NCBI GenBank assembly: GCA_021713295.1
Contig: JAKJJU010000005.1
Coordinates: forward strand, 1 to 64,000
Direction of reading: 5' to 3'
Source: Thiotrichales bacterium 19S3-11
Lineage (GTDB): Bacteria > Pseudomonadota > Gammaproteobacteria > Francisellales > Francisellaceae
Length of the DNA stretch: 64,000 bases
In this document: positions 39,819 to 47,898 of the stretch, piece by piece
Numbering within the stretch: the first letter of the stretch is position 1
Layout: each line of letters begins with the position of its first letter
Notes under the pieces: model-generated
Told to the model about the DNA's origin: nothing
Database searches by the model: none
Seen by the model: only the letters and a program-made list of their open reading frames with translations
Program-made: the position numbers and the translations under genes

Positions 39819-41705
39819 CTATAGATTATTTAGAAATTGATTAATTTTATCATTAAGTTTTTTATTATTTTTTAATTGATCACTTAGTTGTTTGCCTAAA
39901 CCTTGAAGTGCAATTGGTTGTACTTGTTTAAATAGCTCATTGTAATTTACACGCCATTGCAAAGCATCATGAGCAGTTTTTCGCCAAATATGATAAGGAA
40001 TGTAGACTTTCTGATAATCTTCTAAATTTGGCGTCTGAGGGTTATAAACAAATGCTTTTAGCTTATAACTTAGTCCCTGGTCAGATAGATTATATTCACC
40101 ATTACCATTTAAGTAAAAATTAGCACCTTCAAGCGAAATTTTGTTAGTATCTATCTTATTACCTTTAAATTGGTTCTCAATATCAATTTTATTAATTGTT
40201 GTGCTAAGGCCATTCTTGGGGTTAATTCGTCCATTATTGATATTGAGGGTTTGCATCTCATTTTTTATTTTATTTAAAGCATCATTAAAATGATTCATAG
40301 TTGAAACTGATTTTAATAAATTTTGAACATCAGAAGCAATACGATTTATATCGATGCCTTTTAATTCAGCTTTAGGAGAATTTATCTGATTTTTACCTTG
40401 GATGAGTAATTCGTGGTTGGCATTTTTTGAAAAGCTGACTGTGCCATTTGAATGCAATAAGTTGAAAGTAAGAATTGCTCCTTTAAGATCTAGATAATCA
40501 GATAACCTAATAGGAGTGATATCAATACTATAATTAACTTTTATGGGGGAAAATGATAAGCATTTGATGTATCCAGAGAGCTTACTATCATCAAGCCCTC
40601 CTTGAACATTTTTAAGGGATAGTGATTGTTTATTACCATAAAAATCAAATGCGACTTGGGGATTATTAAATGCATTGTGATTTGCTATACTAGTCATATT
40701 AATAGTAAAGGATTCTAATATAGTACGCAGGTTTTCACCTTCTGCTATTAAATGTCCATAATAGGCGTGATCTTTGAATAAGTAGCTTGAATCTGAGATG
40801 GTAATATAAAGTAAATTATTGATAACTAAATTTAATGCCTTAGTTGTAAGTGTAGATGGGCTTAAAGTAATTTGTTTCGTTGTTATTAATAAGCTGGATT
40901 TCGCTTTTTGTTTATTACCTGATGTAGTTAACTCAGCATTGACATTCTTAAAGTGGATATCTTGAGCAGAAATTGATACTAATGAGGTTAAATGAGCATC
41001 AAAAGGTATTTTTTTAACCATTCCTTTTGTTGCTAAATTTAGATGGACTAAATTAACGGTTGGACTTTTCTGATCTGATTCAATGTGTAAATTAGCATCA
41101 TAAATTTTAAATTGTTGATGATTTTTTAGATCATTATATGTAATGTCAGCATGCTCTAGATTTATCTTGCCAGTTAAAGTCGGTAACCACTGTGCTTTTG
41201 AAAATAGCTCCTTATTAGAAGAAGGAGAAGCAGAATTTGATTGCTCAGTGAGTACGTTAGTAGGTTCTTTTCTTTTTGCATTACGAGTACTGAAGCTTAA
41301 ATTATTTCTGCCATTTTCATCAATTTGAATAAAAGTAGAAGCCTTAGCTATGCTAATTTGATTGATTTCTATCACTTTTTTGTCAGATATTCCTAAATAA
41401 TAACTAATGGTAGGCCAAGGGTTGATATGAATATCTGCACTATTCCACTGAGCAAAAGTACCAGTTTGGTCTTGGGGGTTTGATAACTGGCCTTTACCAA
41501 TATCAACTTCAAGGTCAAATCCATAGAAACTCCAGTAAATATCACCGGATAAAGTTAGTGTTCTGCCGGTTGTTTGTTTTACTAAGCGCTCAATTTGAGG
41601 TTTATAGTGATTAATATCAAAACTAAACCATAGAATGCCAAAGCCAATGAATAGTAAAATAATTATTGTAATGAGTAGATAGAAAAACCAGCGAATTAAG
41701 CGCAT
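39819..41705 (-). CDS. AsmA-family envelope protein
   Basis: 628 residues (E. coli AsmA 617). One N-terminal membrane anchor (residues ~7-30) is followed by the AsmA opening FDINHYKPQIERLVKQTTGRTLTLSGDIYWSF. The long periplasmic beta-rich region contains TKALNLVINNL and GYIKCLSFSPIKVNYSIDITPI, and the C-terminal part has NINNGRINPKNG and FYLNGNGEYNLSDQGLSYKL. AsmA-like proteins form bridge-like grooves thought to move phospholipids to the outer membrane. AAGGAG precedes the start. It is upstream of recG in the same direction and divergent from lptM. Confidence 0.87.
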   Translation of the reverse strand: MRLIRWFFYLLITIIILLFIGFGILWFSFDINHYKPQIERLVKQTTGRTLTLSGDIYWSFYGFDLEVDIGKGQLSNPQDQTGTFAQWNSADIHINPWPTISYYLGISDKKVIEINQISIAKASTFIQIDENGRNNLSFSTRNAKRKEPTNVLTEQSNSASPSSNKELFSKAQWLPTLTGKINLEHADITYNDLKNHQQFKIYDANLHIESDQKSPTVNLVHLNLATKGMVKKIPFDAHLTSLVSISAQDIHFKNVNAELTTSGNKQKAKSSLLITTKQITLSPSTLTTKALNLVINNLLYITISDSSYLFKDHAYYGHLIAEGENLRTILESFTINMTSIANHNAFNNPQVAFDFYGNKQSLSLKNVQGGLDDSKLSGYIKCLSFSPIKVNYSIDITPIRLSDYLDLKGAILTFNLLHSNGTVSFSKNANHELLIQGKNQINSPKAELKGIDINRIASDVQNLLKSVSTMNHFNDALNKIKNEMQTLNINNGRINPKNGLSTTINKIDIENQFKGNKIDTNKISLEGANFYLNGNGEYNLSDQGLSYKLKAFVYNPQTPNLEDYQKVYIPYHIWRKTAHDALQWRVNYNELFKQVQPIALQGLGKQLSDQLKNNKKLNDKINQFLNNL

Positions 41706-41847
41706 ATAGGTGAAGCTCCTTGTTATAGTTTAAAGTTAGTATATTACATTTCATAGCAAGCATTTCTTTTTAGCCTGTGTTGTTGAATACGGGCAAGGCT
41801 TTCGTTACAATGCAATGAATGATTGGAATTTATTATAAACAAATTGA

Positions 41848-42048
41848 ATGGAAAAAATGAGTTGGTTTTTTAAAATTATTAGCTTATTAAGCTTGTTAAT
41901 TTATCTAGCAGGGTGTGGACAAATGGGGCCTTTGTATTTACCTCAAGATGATCAGGGCACAGATGGAAATGCTAAAGTGCAAACAAATGGTGTTTCAACT
42001 AATAAAAATACCCAGCAAACAAGTCAATCTGAAGGGGCTAATGAGTGA
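41848..42048 (+). CDS. lptM: LptM-like small lipoprotein (YifL family)
   Basis: 66 residues. The signal peptide ends in lipobox LAGC with Cys23, and the mature protein begins CGQMGPLYLP, matching the CGxxGPLYxP signature of LptM. LptM docks on the LptD/LptE translocon and helps correct disulfide formation in LptD. The rest is a Gln/Asn/Ser-rich disordered tail. It is often next to lysA/dapF; here instead it overlaps the DUF481 gene by four bases (GTGA at 42045-42048), giving translational coupling. The start may be ATG 41848 or 41857. Confidence 0.85.
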   Translation: MEKMSWFFKIISLLSLLIYLAGCGQMGPLYLPQDDQGTDGNAKVQTNGVSTNKNTQQTSQSEGANE

Positions 42049-43079
42049 GACTACAAGGTAAGCTTCTATCACTAAATCTATTTGCTGGCCTTCTTTTGGT
42101 AAATCAGCCATTGCATGCAGCAGAGGTTTCTACTAACAAGCAAACTAGCAATGGGCAGCTTTCAGCTCAAGATGCAAGTGAGCTTGCAGCAACTTATCAA
42201 GCATTAGCAAAATATTATCAAGCATTAGCCGAAGAATTAAATCAAAAAGATATAACTACAGCGAATATTCAATCGGATGCACCTTTAGTAGTTAGCAAGC
42301 AGTCTGAGCAATCAATGAATGCGACTAATGAGCCAAAAGAAAGTAAAGAAAAATCATCTGGTTCAAAAGAAACGTTAGGCCAACTTGATAAGAAACAAGA
42401 GAAAAGTCCGTGGAATGGAACAAATGCAACCTTAGGCTTTCAATATAATACCGGTAATACGTTCCAGAGAAATTTATCAGCATCGACAAATGTCAGTTAT
42501 AAAGCAGATAAAAACTGGCTACATACCTTGTCTATGAATTATCAAAATGCATTTGATTACAACAAGGATGCAACGACAGCGAATAAGTTTTTTGCCAGTG
42601 GTCAAAGTGAGTATGATTTCAGCCAATACAATGGCGTCTATCTAAATATCCAATACTTAAATGACCAACTGAGTGGTTATGTTTATCAAATTAATGAAAA
42701 TGTTGGTTATAAGCGTAGACTTTATAAGAATAATGGTATGACGTTGGACTTATTCTTTGGACCGGGTATGCAGCAGACGCGTCAAACACAAGAGACTGGT
42801 GGTGCTTTTTATAATGAACCATCAGTACAAGTAAAAACGCAGTATAAGTGGCAGATCAATGATAAAACTAGCTACAGTCAAATGGTTCAATGGATTAAAA
42901 CACCACGTCATTATACCGTTGGCTTGACTATGGCATTAACAACGTCATTATATAATAGCTTTGGCTTGCAACCTTCTTTTACACTGAATTATGATTCAAA
43001 TCCACCAATCAATAGTAGTGGTAATCAGTTGAAGAAACTTGACACAACAACGCAGTTATCATTTGTTTATAATTTCTAG
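42045..43079 (+). CDS. DUF481 family outer-membrane protein
   Basis: 344 residues starting at GTG inside the lptM stop. Signal peptide (LNLFAGLLLVNQPLHA|AEV), then a helical Gln/Ala-rich segment (AATYQALAKYYQALAEELNQ) and a Lys/Ser-rich linker (~residues 30-115). The DUF481 beta-barrel opens with NGTNATLGFQYNTGNTFQRN and ends TTTQLSFVYNF with a terminal Phe. DUF481 (YdiY-like) proteins are induced by acid in enterics, but their function is unknown. Coupling to lptM suggests a shared link to outer-membrane biogenesis. Confidence 0.82.
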   Translation: MRLQGKLLSLNLFAGLLLVNQPLHAAEVSTNKQTSNGQLSAQDASELAATYQALAKYYQALAEELNQKDITTANIQSDAPLVVSKQSEQSMNATNEPKESKEKSSGSKETLGQLDKKQEKSPWNGTNATLGFQYNTGNTFQRNLSASTNVSYKADKNWLHTLSMNYQNAFDYNKDATTANKFFASGQSEYDFSQYNGVYLNIQYLNDQLSGYVYQINENVGYKRRLYKNNGMTLDLFFGPGMQQTRQTQETGGAFYNEPSVQVKTQYKWQINDKTSYSQMVQWIKTPRHYTVGLTMALTTSLYNSFGLQPSFTLNYDSNPPINSSGNQLKKLDTTTQLSFVYNF

Positions 43080-43168
43080 TCTTAGGTGGATTTGTGAGAG
43101 TGATTTTTATTTAGCTTAAGCTTATGTTATACTGGGCTGCAATTTTATTTAAATAAATTTGCATTTTA

Positions 43169-44437
43169 ATGAAAAAGAAAAAAATTACTCCATTTTTGAA
43201 ACTTTCATTTGGTAATATACTCGAGTGGTATGACTTTTCTTTGTATATCTACTTTGCAGGAAGTATTGCTTTAACTTTCTTCCCGTCAGAAAATCATTAT
43301 ATTGGCATGTTATTAGCCTTTTTTACTTTTTTTCTAGGATTTATTGCTCGTCCATTAGGTGGCTTGATGATGGGATGGTTTGGTGATCGTTATGGTAGAA
43401 AATATGCCGTTAATCTATGTGTGATTCTAATGGGAATTACAACGTTTTTAGTAGCATTTATTCCAACGTATCACCAAATAGGTATTTTAGCGCCTACCTT
43501 ATTGATTATTTTCAGAATTATTCAAGGGATATCGGTTGGTGGGCAGTTTCCAGGCCTATTAAGTTTATCGGTAGATGATTATAAAAAGAGCAAAGGTTTC
43601 ACCATTGGTATGGTGTATAGTATTTCATCATTAGGTTTTCTTTGTGCGTCATTAGTAAGTTTTATCGTAGCTTTGCTATTTAGCACACAGTCTCAATTAA
43701 TTTGGCGTATTCCATTTGCATTAAGTGGTGTTTTATTTGTTATTTTTCTTTATATGAATCGACACCAGATTAAAGCTGGAGCATACACAAGCAATAGCAA
43801 AAAGAAACATGTAATACGCTCTTTATTAGCACAATGGCGTTCAATTATAGCCGTTATCGCGCTGACAACGATGGCCGCATCACTGTACTTTCTTGTATTT
43901 ACTTATCTTGTTAATTATCAGATTGAGTATTTATCGGTTAGTTCTGAGTCTGCCTACTTAGTTAATACTTTTGCTTTAGTACTAGCTTGTTTGGTTTATC
44001 CAATATTTGGTTTGCTTGCTGACCGAGTGGGGTATTTAAAACTTTTTGTTGTTGCAGTAGGGTTATTATTGATCTTAACACTGCCTTTGATATGGATGAT
44101 TCAAACAAAAGTTATGATCAATGCTTTAGTTGCGCTTTATATTTTTACTTTATTAATGGCAGCACTTCAAGGTGCTATATCGCCATTGTTCGCCTCAGTT
44201 TTTAATAAAGATTGGCGTACGACAGGTTGTGCGTTTTCTTATAGTATTGGTAACGGTTTAGCGGGGGCTGCACCATTAATTGCTGAAGTTTTAGCACATT
44301 ATCAACCATTTTATGGTATCAGTTTATTTGTGATAGCATTGTTGCTAATTGGGATGCTGGGTATGTATATGATTTATAGTATTAAACCTGAAGTTTTAGT
44401 CAGTCCAATTAAGCATTCTGCTATTCAGGCGGTATAA
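43169..44437 (+). CDS. MFS transporter of the metabolite:H+ symporter (ProP-like) family
   Basis: 422 residues, 12 predicted helices. The opening FGNILEWYDFSLYIYFAG is the metabolite:H+ symporter (MHS) signature seen in ProP, KgtP and CitA. The first cytoplasmic loop has GWFGDRYGRKYAVNLCVILMG (motif A), and RIIQGISVGGQFPG follows in helix 4. Substrates in the family include proline/betaine and dicarboxylates; which applies here cannot be told. Its last 17 bases overlap the convergent orphan gene 44421-45548. Confidence 0.88.
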   Translation: MKKKKITPFLKLSFGNILEWYDFSLYIYFAGSIALTFFPSENHYIGMLLAFFTFFLGFIARPLGGLMMGWFGDRYGRKYAVNLCVILMGITTFLVAFIPTYHQIGILAPTLLIIFRIIQGISVGGQFPGLLSLSVDDYKKSKGFTIGMVYSISSLGFLCASLVSFIVALLFSTQSQLIWRIPFALSGVLFVIFLYMNRHQIKAGAYTSNSKKKHVIRSLLAQWRSIIAVIALTTMAASLYFLVFTYLVNYQIEYLSVSSESAYLVNTFALVLACLVYPIFGLLADRVGYLKLFVVAVGLLLILTLPLIWMIQTKVMINALVALYIFTLLMAALQGAISPLFASVFNKDWRTTGCAFSYSIGNGLAGAAPLIAEVLAHYQPFYGISLFVIALLLIGMLGMYMIYSIKPEVLVSPIKHSAIQAV

Positions 44438-45548
44438 TGCTTTCGGTCGTTTGATTACTACTGGCTGCATCTTGATGTCGTTGCTGATGAAATGGTATAT
44501 CTGGTGATGAGCTATTAGTTGTTTCAATAAAAGCAAGTGAATGAAACTCACCTTTCATGTCGGTATGCGCGATTTGGTATTCCTTAAGATTAGTTGAGCT
44601 AAGCAGCCCAGGGTTTGCTGAGTGAAAATAGTCACAATTAGGCTCTAGCGGAGCATGTCTGCCTAGGTACCTAAGTTTTGCAATGGTTTGATTATATTCA
44701 TTAATAATGTCTCTACTAATTTCGCAAATGGGTTTAGGATTAGATCGGTAGTAGTTAGTAATCGCTTTGGCTACTTCAGAACCCCATTGATGTAGCTGAA
44801 AAGAATCAAGTTGAATTAATTTAGGTAAATAACCAGTATAACAATCAGAAGTTGTTTCAACTTTGTGGCAATCAAAATTGGCTTGATCTAATAATTTCGT
44901 ATGAATTGGGATAATAATTTGTTTAGCCGTTTCAGTATCATAAAAAAATAATGTACGTTGTTTGACTCGTTGTTTATAACTCTCTGAAAAAGCCATTTCA
45001 AGATGCTCCAGTGAATAGGGTGCTTTAGCTGAGCTTAATTGATCGATAAATGCTTCAAACGATAATTCAGGTTTAATAAAAAGATTACCAGAACCACAAG
45101 TTCCATCACTTTTTGCTATTACACCATTTGGTGAACATTTATAAAATTCATATAAATCATTTTGTAAAATTATATCTAACGATTGAACTGATTTATCTAT
45201 TATCTTATGTTTTGGAGTGCCATTTAGATGACCTAACTGTGTGCGTTGTTGAACCTTTTGGGAACTTAATGTTAGAGGGAAATCAACTCTAGTGGAATTA
45301 GGAAATTCTTTTTCAATGAGTGATTTTAATGAACTTCGCGCCTCTGGTAGTTCAGATAAATTAGAGATGTGCGCATAAAATTCTGAAGTAGCAGCTGATT
45401 GTATTTCAAACCAAGTGAAATGATTTTCCTGATCATCCATTGAATAATCTACAACAAAGGTTATGACAATATTATTTCCGTTTGAGTCTTTCATTCTAAT
45501 CCACACCTTATTCTGATCCCAATGGTAATCATAGTATTTAAAAATCAA
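44421..45548 (-). CDS. Orphan hypothetical protein, candidate effector
   Basis: Up to 375 residues. The longest frame starts at a TTG (45548) without a ribosome site; ATG 45494 (MKDSNGNN) has AAGGTG about nine bases upstream and may be the true start, giving ~357 residues. No signal peptide or membrane helix. Cysteines are spread along it (YKCSPNG, DGTCGSG, NFDCHKVE, SDCYTGYL, KPICEIS, PNCDYF), and the C-terminal ~40 residues are polar and disordered-looking (HQQRHQDAASSNQTTESIIPPE). No family recognised. It overlaps the MFS gene tail by 17 bases. Cytosolic or secreted location cannot be decided. Confidence 0.6.
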   Translation of the reverse strand: MIFKYYDYHWDQNKVWIRMKDSNGNNIVITFVVDYSMDDQENHFTWFEIQSAATSEFYAHISNLSELPEARSSLKSLIEKEFPNSTRVDFPLTLSSQKVQQRTQLGHLNGTPKHKIIDKSVQSLDIILQNDLYEFYKCSPNGVIAKSDGTCGSGNLFIKPELSFEAFIDQLSSAKAPYSLEHLEMAFSESYKQRVKQRTLFFYDTETAKQIIIPIHTKLLDQANFDCHKVETTSDCYTGYLPKLIQLDSFQLHQWGSEVAKAITNYYRSNPKPICEISRDIINEYNQTIAKLRYLGRHAPLEPNCDYFHSANPGLLSSTNLKEYQIAHTDMKGEFHSLAFIETTNSSSPDIPFHQQRHQDAASSNQTTESIIPPE

Positions 45549-45622
45549 ACATATTGATAGTTGAAAAATGTTTCAAATAAATAGCTTAGAATACTAACTA
45601 ATTTAGTTTTTGATTTATTTGG

Positions 45623-46339
45623 CTATTTTGGTTTTGCAAGCACGCAAACAACTATTTCAGAGGCATAAGACTGGGCTATTGTATTACAAACTGAAGAAAT
45701 TGTACTACCTGTTGTAATAATATCATCAATAATAATTATTCTTTGATATGGTATTTTTGAAGTGATAGAAAATGCATTGTTTACATTAGCTTTTCTTGCT
45801 TTGCCTTCAAGTAACGTTTGTGCTTTAGTATATTTTTTGCGTTTAATATAGTTTGTATTTAAAGGGATATTTGCTTGTTTACTTAAGGCTAAGGCTAGTA
45901 TATAGGCTTGATTAAACCCACGAGAAATATTTCGTTGCCTATGAATAGGTACAGGTAGAATAACATCAGAATCTATATGTAATTTATTTGATATGCTTTG
46001 GCTAAATAGTTGGCATAAGAGAGAGCCTATTTTAAAGTTATGGTTGAACTTAAATGATTGAAATAAATTTTTAATGAGGCTGTCATAGTGAAAGGCAACC
46101 ACTAGCTGTTGCCATGGTGGTGGGTTTAGTAAACATAAATCACATTGGTTGGCTTTTATATTTAATTGACCGCAGCTTTGGCAAACATTATCCGGATATA
46201 TGAGCTTTTTAATTGCTTGATCACAGTATTGACATAATAGTTTGGAAGTATTTTGTTGACAGCAAAGGCATAGTGACTCAGTTAAAATTGGTTTTACAAG
46301 TTGACCAGACTTTTTTAGAATATGATTAAATTGAAGCAT
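45623..46339 (-). CDS. comF: ComF/GntX-family phosphoribosyltransferase-like protein
   Basis: 238 residues from ATG 46339 (GGAG seven bases upstream); a frame opening at 46357 would overlap the neighbour's start. The N-terminal zinc region has LCLCCQQNTSKLLCQYC and VCQSCGQLNIKANQCDLC. A type I PRTase fold follows with the PRPP loop RIIIIDDIITTGSTISSV and PVPIHRQRNISRGFNQAYIL. ComF proteins are needed for DNA uptake in several naturally transformable bacteria; GntX is the enteric name. Divergent from the bioC-like gene with only 11 bases between the two start codons, a neighbourhood also seen around biotin genes in other gammaproteobacteria. Confidence 0.9.
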   Translation of the reverse strand: MLQFNHILKKSGQLVKPILTESLCLCCQQNTSKLLCQYCDQAIKKLIYPDNVCQSCGQLNIKANQCDLCLLNPPPWQQLVVAFHYDSLIKNLFQSFKFNHNFKIGSLLCQLFSQSISNKLHIDSDVILPVPIHRQRNISRGFNQAYILALALSKQANIPLNTNYIKRKKYTKAQTLLEGKARKANVNNAFSITSKIPYQRIIIIDDIITTGSTISSVCNTIAQSYASEIVVCVLAKPK

Positions 46340-46350
46340 AGGGTGACTCC

Positions 46351-47127
46351 ATGTCATTGAATGAATATTTATTATTTAATACAAAAAAGCATGATAAAAA
46401 TCAATTAAGTTATTATTTGATAGATGAAATAGCTAATAGATTAATCAGTAAGCTTGATTTTGTGAATTTAGCGTGCCAGCGTATCCTTTTGGATGGTTTC
46501 TGGAGTTACGCGAGTATTAAATTCTTAGAAAAACGTTATCCAAATAGTCAGATTTTTTACCAGATGCCCAGAGGTTTTAGTTTATCTCCTACAATAGAGA
46601 GTGTTCAAGTAGTCAATGGTGCTGAAAAAGATGCTAGTTATCAATTTGATTTAGTATTATCGAATCTTTATTTGCATCATTTTCAATCAGCTGAATCTCA
46701 TTTGCAACATCTAAAGCGTCATTTATCAGATCATGGTGGTTTATTTTTTGTAAGTATTGGTCCAAATACATTATTTCCTGCTACAAGTCGGGTTCAACGA
46801 CCTAGTAATTGGATGGATATGCATGATGTAGGAGATGTATTAAGAAAAATATATTTTAAAGATCCAGTGATGGATGCAGAGATTATAAATATACATCATA
46901 AAAGTTATCAACAATTTAGTTGTGATATAAGTTTTATATGTGTTCTATTAGCAATCGATTCGTTAGATGATGAATTTAAAAAAGACTTGTATGCAAAGCT
47001 TCAAGCAAATAATCCGATGCCGATTGAAATTGTTTATGGACATGCTTGGCAACAAAAATTAGAACAACGTCATTTAGAGAATGAGGTTTATGTTAGTTTA
47101 AAGACGCTTAAACGTCATAAAGAATAA
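46351..47127 (+). CDS. bioC: BioC-like SAM methyltransferase with degenerate motif I
   Basis: 258 residues. The C-terminal half matches BioC: NWMDMHDVGDVLRKIYFKDP and PIEIVYGHAWQQ. BioC methylates malonyl-ACP to start biotin synthesis. LVLSNLYLHHF stands in the usual position IV (SNLALQW-type). The glycine-rich SAM-binding motif I, normally LDLGCGTG-like, reads RILLDGFWSYASIKFLE here, with the GxGxG glycines lost. The enzyme may bind SAM weakly or have changed function. No bioABDF in the window. The start is set by AGGG seven bases upstream. It is followed by the serB-like gene after 23 bp. Confidence 0.75.
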   Translation: MSLNEYLLFNTKKHDKNQLSYYLIDEIANRLISKLDFVNLACQRILLDGFWSYASIKFLEKRYPNSQIFYQMPRGFSLSPTIESVQVVNGAEKDASYQFDLVLSNLYLHHFQSAESHLQHLKRHLSDHGGLFFVSIGPNTLFPATSRVQRPSNWMDMHDVGDVLRKIYFKDPVMDAEIINIHHKSYQQFSCDISFICVLLAIDSLDDEFKKDLYAKLQANNPMPIEIVYGHAWQQKLEQRHLENEVYVSLKTLKRHKE

Positions 47128-47150
47128 AAAGTAATGAAAAAGGTGTATTG

Positions 47151-47819
47151 ATGGTTCGTGCAACGATACTATTTGACTTTGATTCGACGATTATAAAAGG
47201 TGAGTCATTTGAATTAATGTTAACAGAGAAATTAACTCAATCACCTGAAGTATTAGCTCAAATTACACAGCTCACTAAAATGGGCATGGCTGGAGAAATT
47301 CCTTTTGCTGATTCAGTTAAAAGAAGATTTGGCTTGGTATCCCCTTCGCTTAAGGATATAGATTGCTTTATTGATGTTGCCTTGCCGGGCATTATAACAA
47401 AAGGTTTTCAAACGTTATTTAAAAAGCTTTTTGCATTGAATATTGATATTTGGATTGTTAGTGGCGGTTTAAAAAAGCTGATCTTACCGTTTGCCTCTTA
47501 TTTAGCAATAGAGCCAGAAAAGGTAATCGCATTAGACGGAATTTGGGATGAACAGGGGAACTTTATAGAAGTGATTAAAAATACATCACTGATATCGAAG
47601 ATTGAAGCAACAAAACCTTATCAGAATAAATGGCAAACGCCTGTTATTATTGTTGGTGATGGGTATACCGACTATCAGTTAAAGCAAAGTAAAATTGCAA
47701 ACTATTTTATTTGTTATACTGAGCATGTGCAAAGAGATGAGGTTATCGCTCTGGCAGATATAGCAGTAAGTTCTGCCAGTGAGTTAGAAAGAGAAATTTT
47801 AAATAAACTAGCTGACTAG
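47151..47819 (+). CDS. HAD-IB phosphatase, SerB-like
   Basis: 222 residues from ATG 47151 (AAAAGGTG upstream). HAD motifs: LFDFDSTII (nucleophile Asp and general acid Asp), IWIVSGGLKKLI (motif II Ser with Gly-Gly), and IVGDGYTDYQL (motif IV acids). A helical cap of the C1 type lies between motifs I and II (LTKMGMAGEIPFADSVKRRF). The pattern is that of phosphoserine phosphatase and related HAD-IB enzymes; lacking the ACT-like N-terminus of E. coli SerB, its substrate stays open. Probably cotranscribed with the bioC-like gene. Confidence 0.85.
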   Translation: MVRATILFDFDSTIIKGESFELMLTEKLTQSPEVLAQITQLTKMGMAGEIPFADSVKRRFGLVSPSLKDIDCFIDVALPGIITKGFQTLFKKLFALNIDIWIVSGGLKKLILPFASYLAIEPEKVIALDGIWDEQGNFIEVIKNTSLISKIEATKPYQNKWQTPVIIVGDGYTDYQLKQSKIANYFICYTEHVQRDEVIALADIAVSSASELEREILNKLAD

Positions 47820-47841
47820 CTTGACTCTGCGCAGAGCTAAG
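47820..47841. terminator. 22-bp near-palindrome between convergent serB-like and purD genes
   Basis: CTTGACTCTGCGCAGAGCTAAG contains a perfect 12-bp core CTCTGCGCAGAG, with outer CTT/AAG arms also pairing. It begins at the stop of the serB-like gene. A T-run occurs only about 20 bases later, so it may be a hairpin of a bidirectional terminator or a protein-binding site. Confidence 0.45.
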
Positions 47842-47898
47842 ACGCCAATAAGATAATTTACTTTTTTATGTTGTTATGCGCTGTATTTATTTGTTGGA

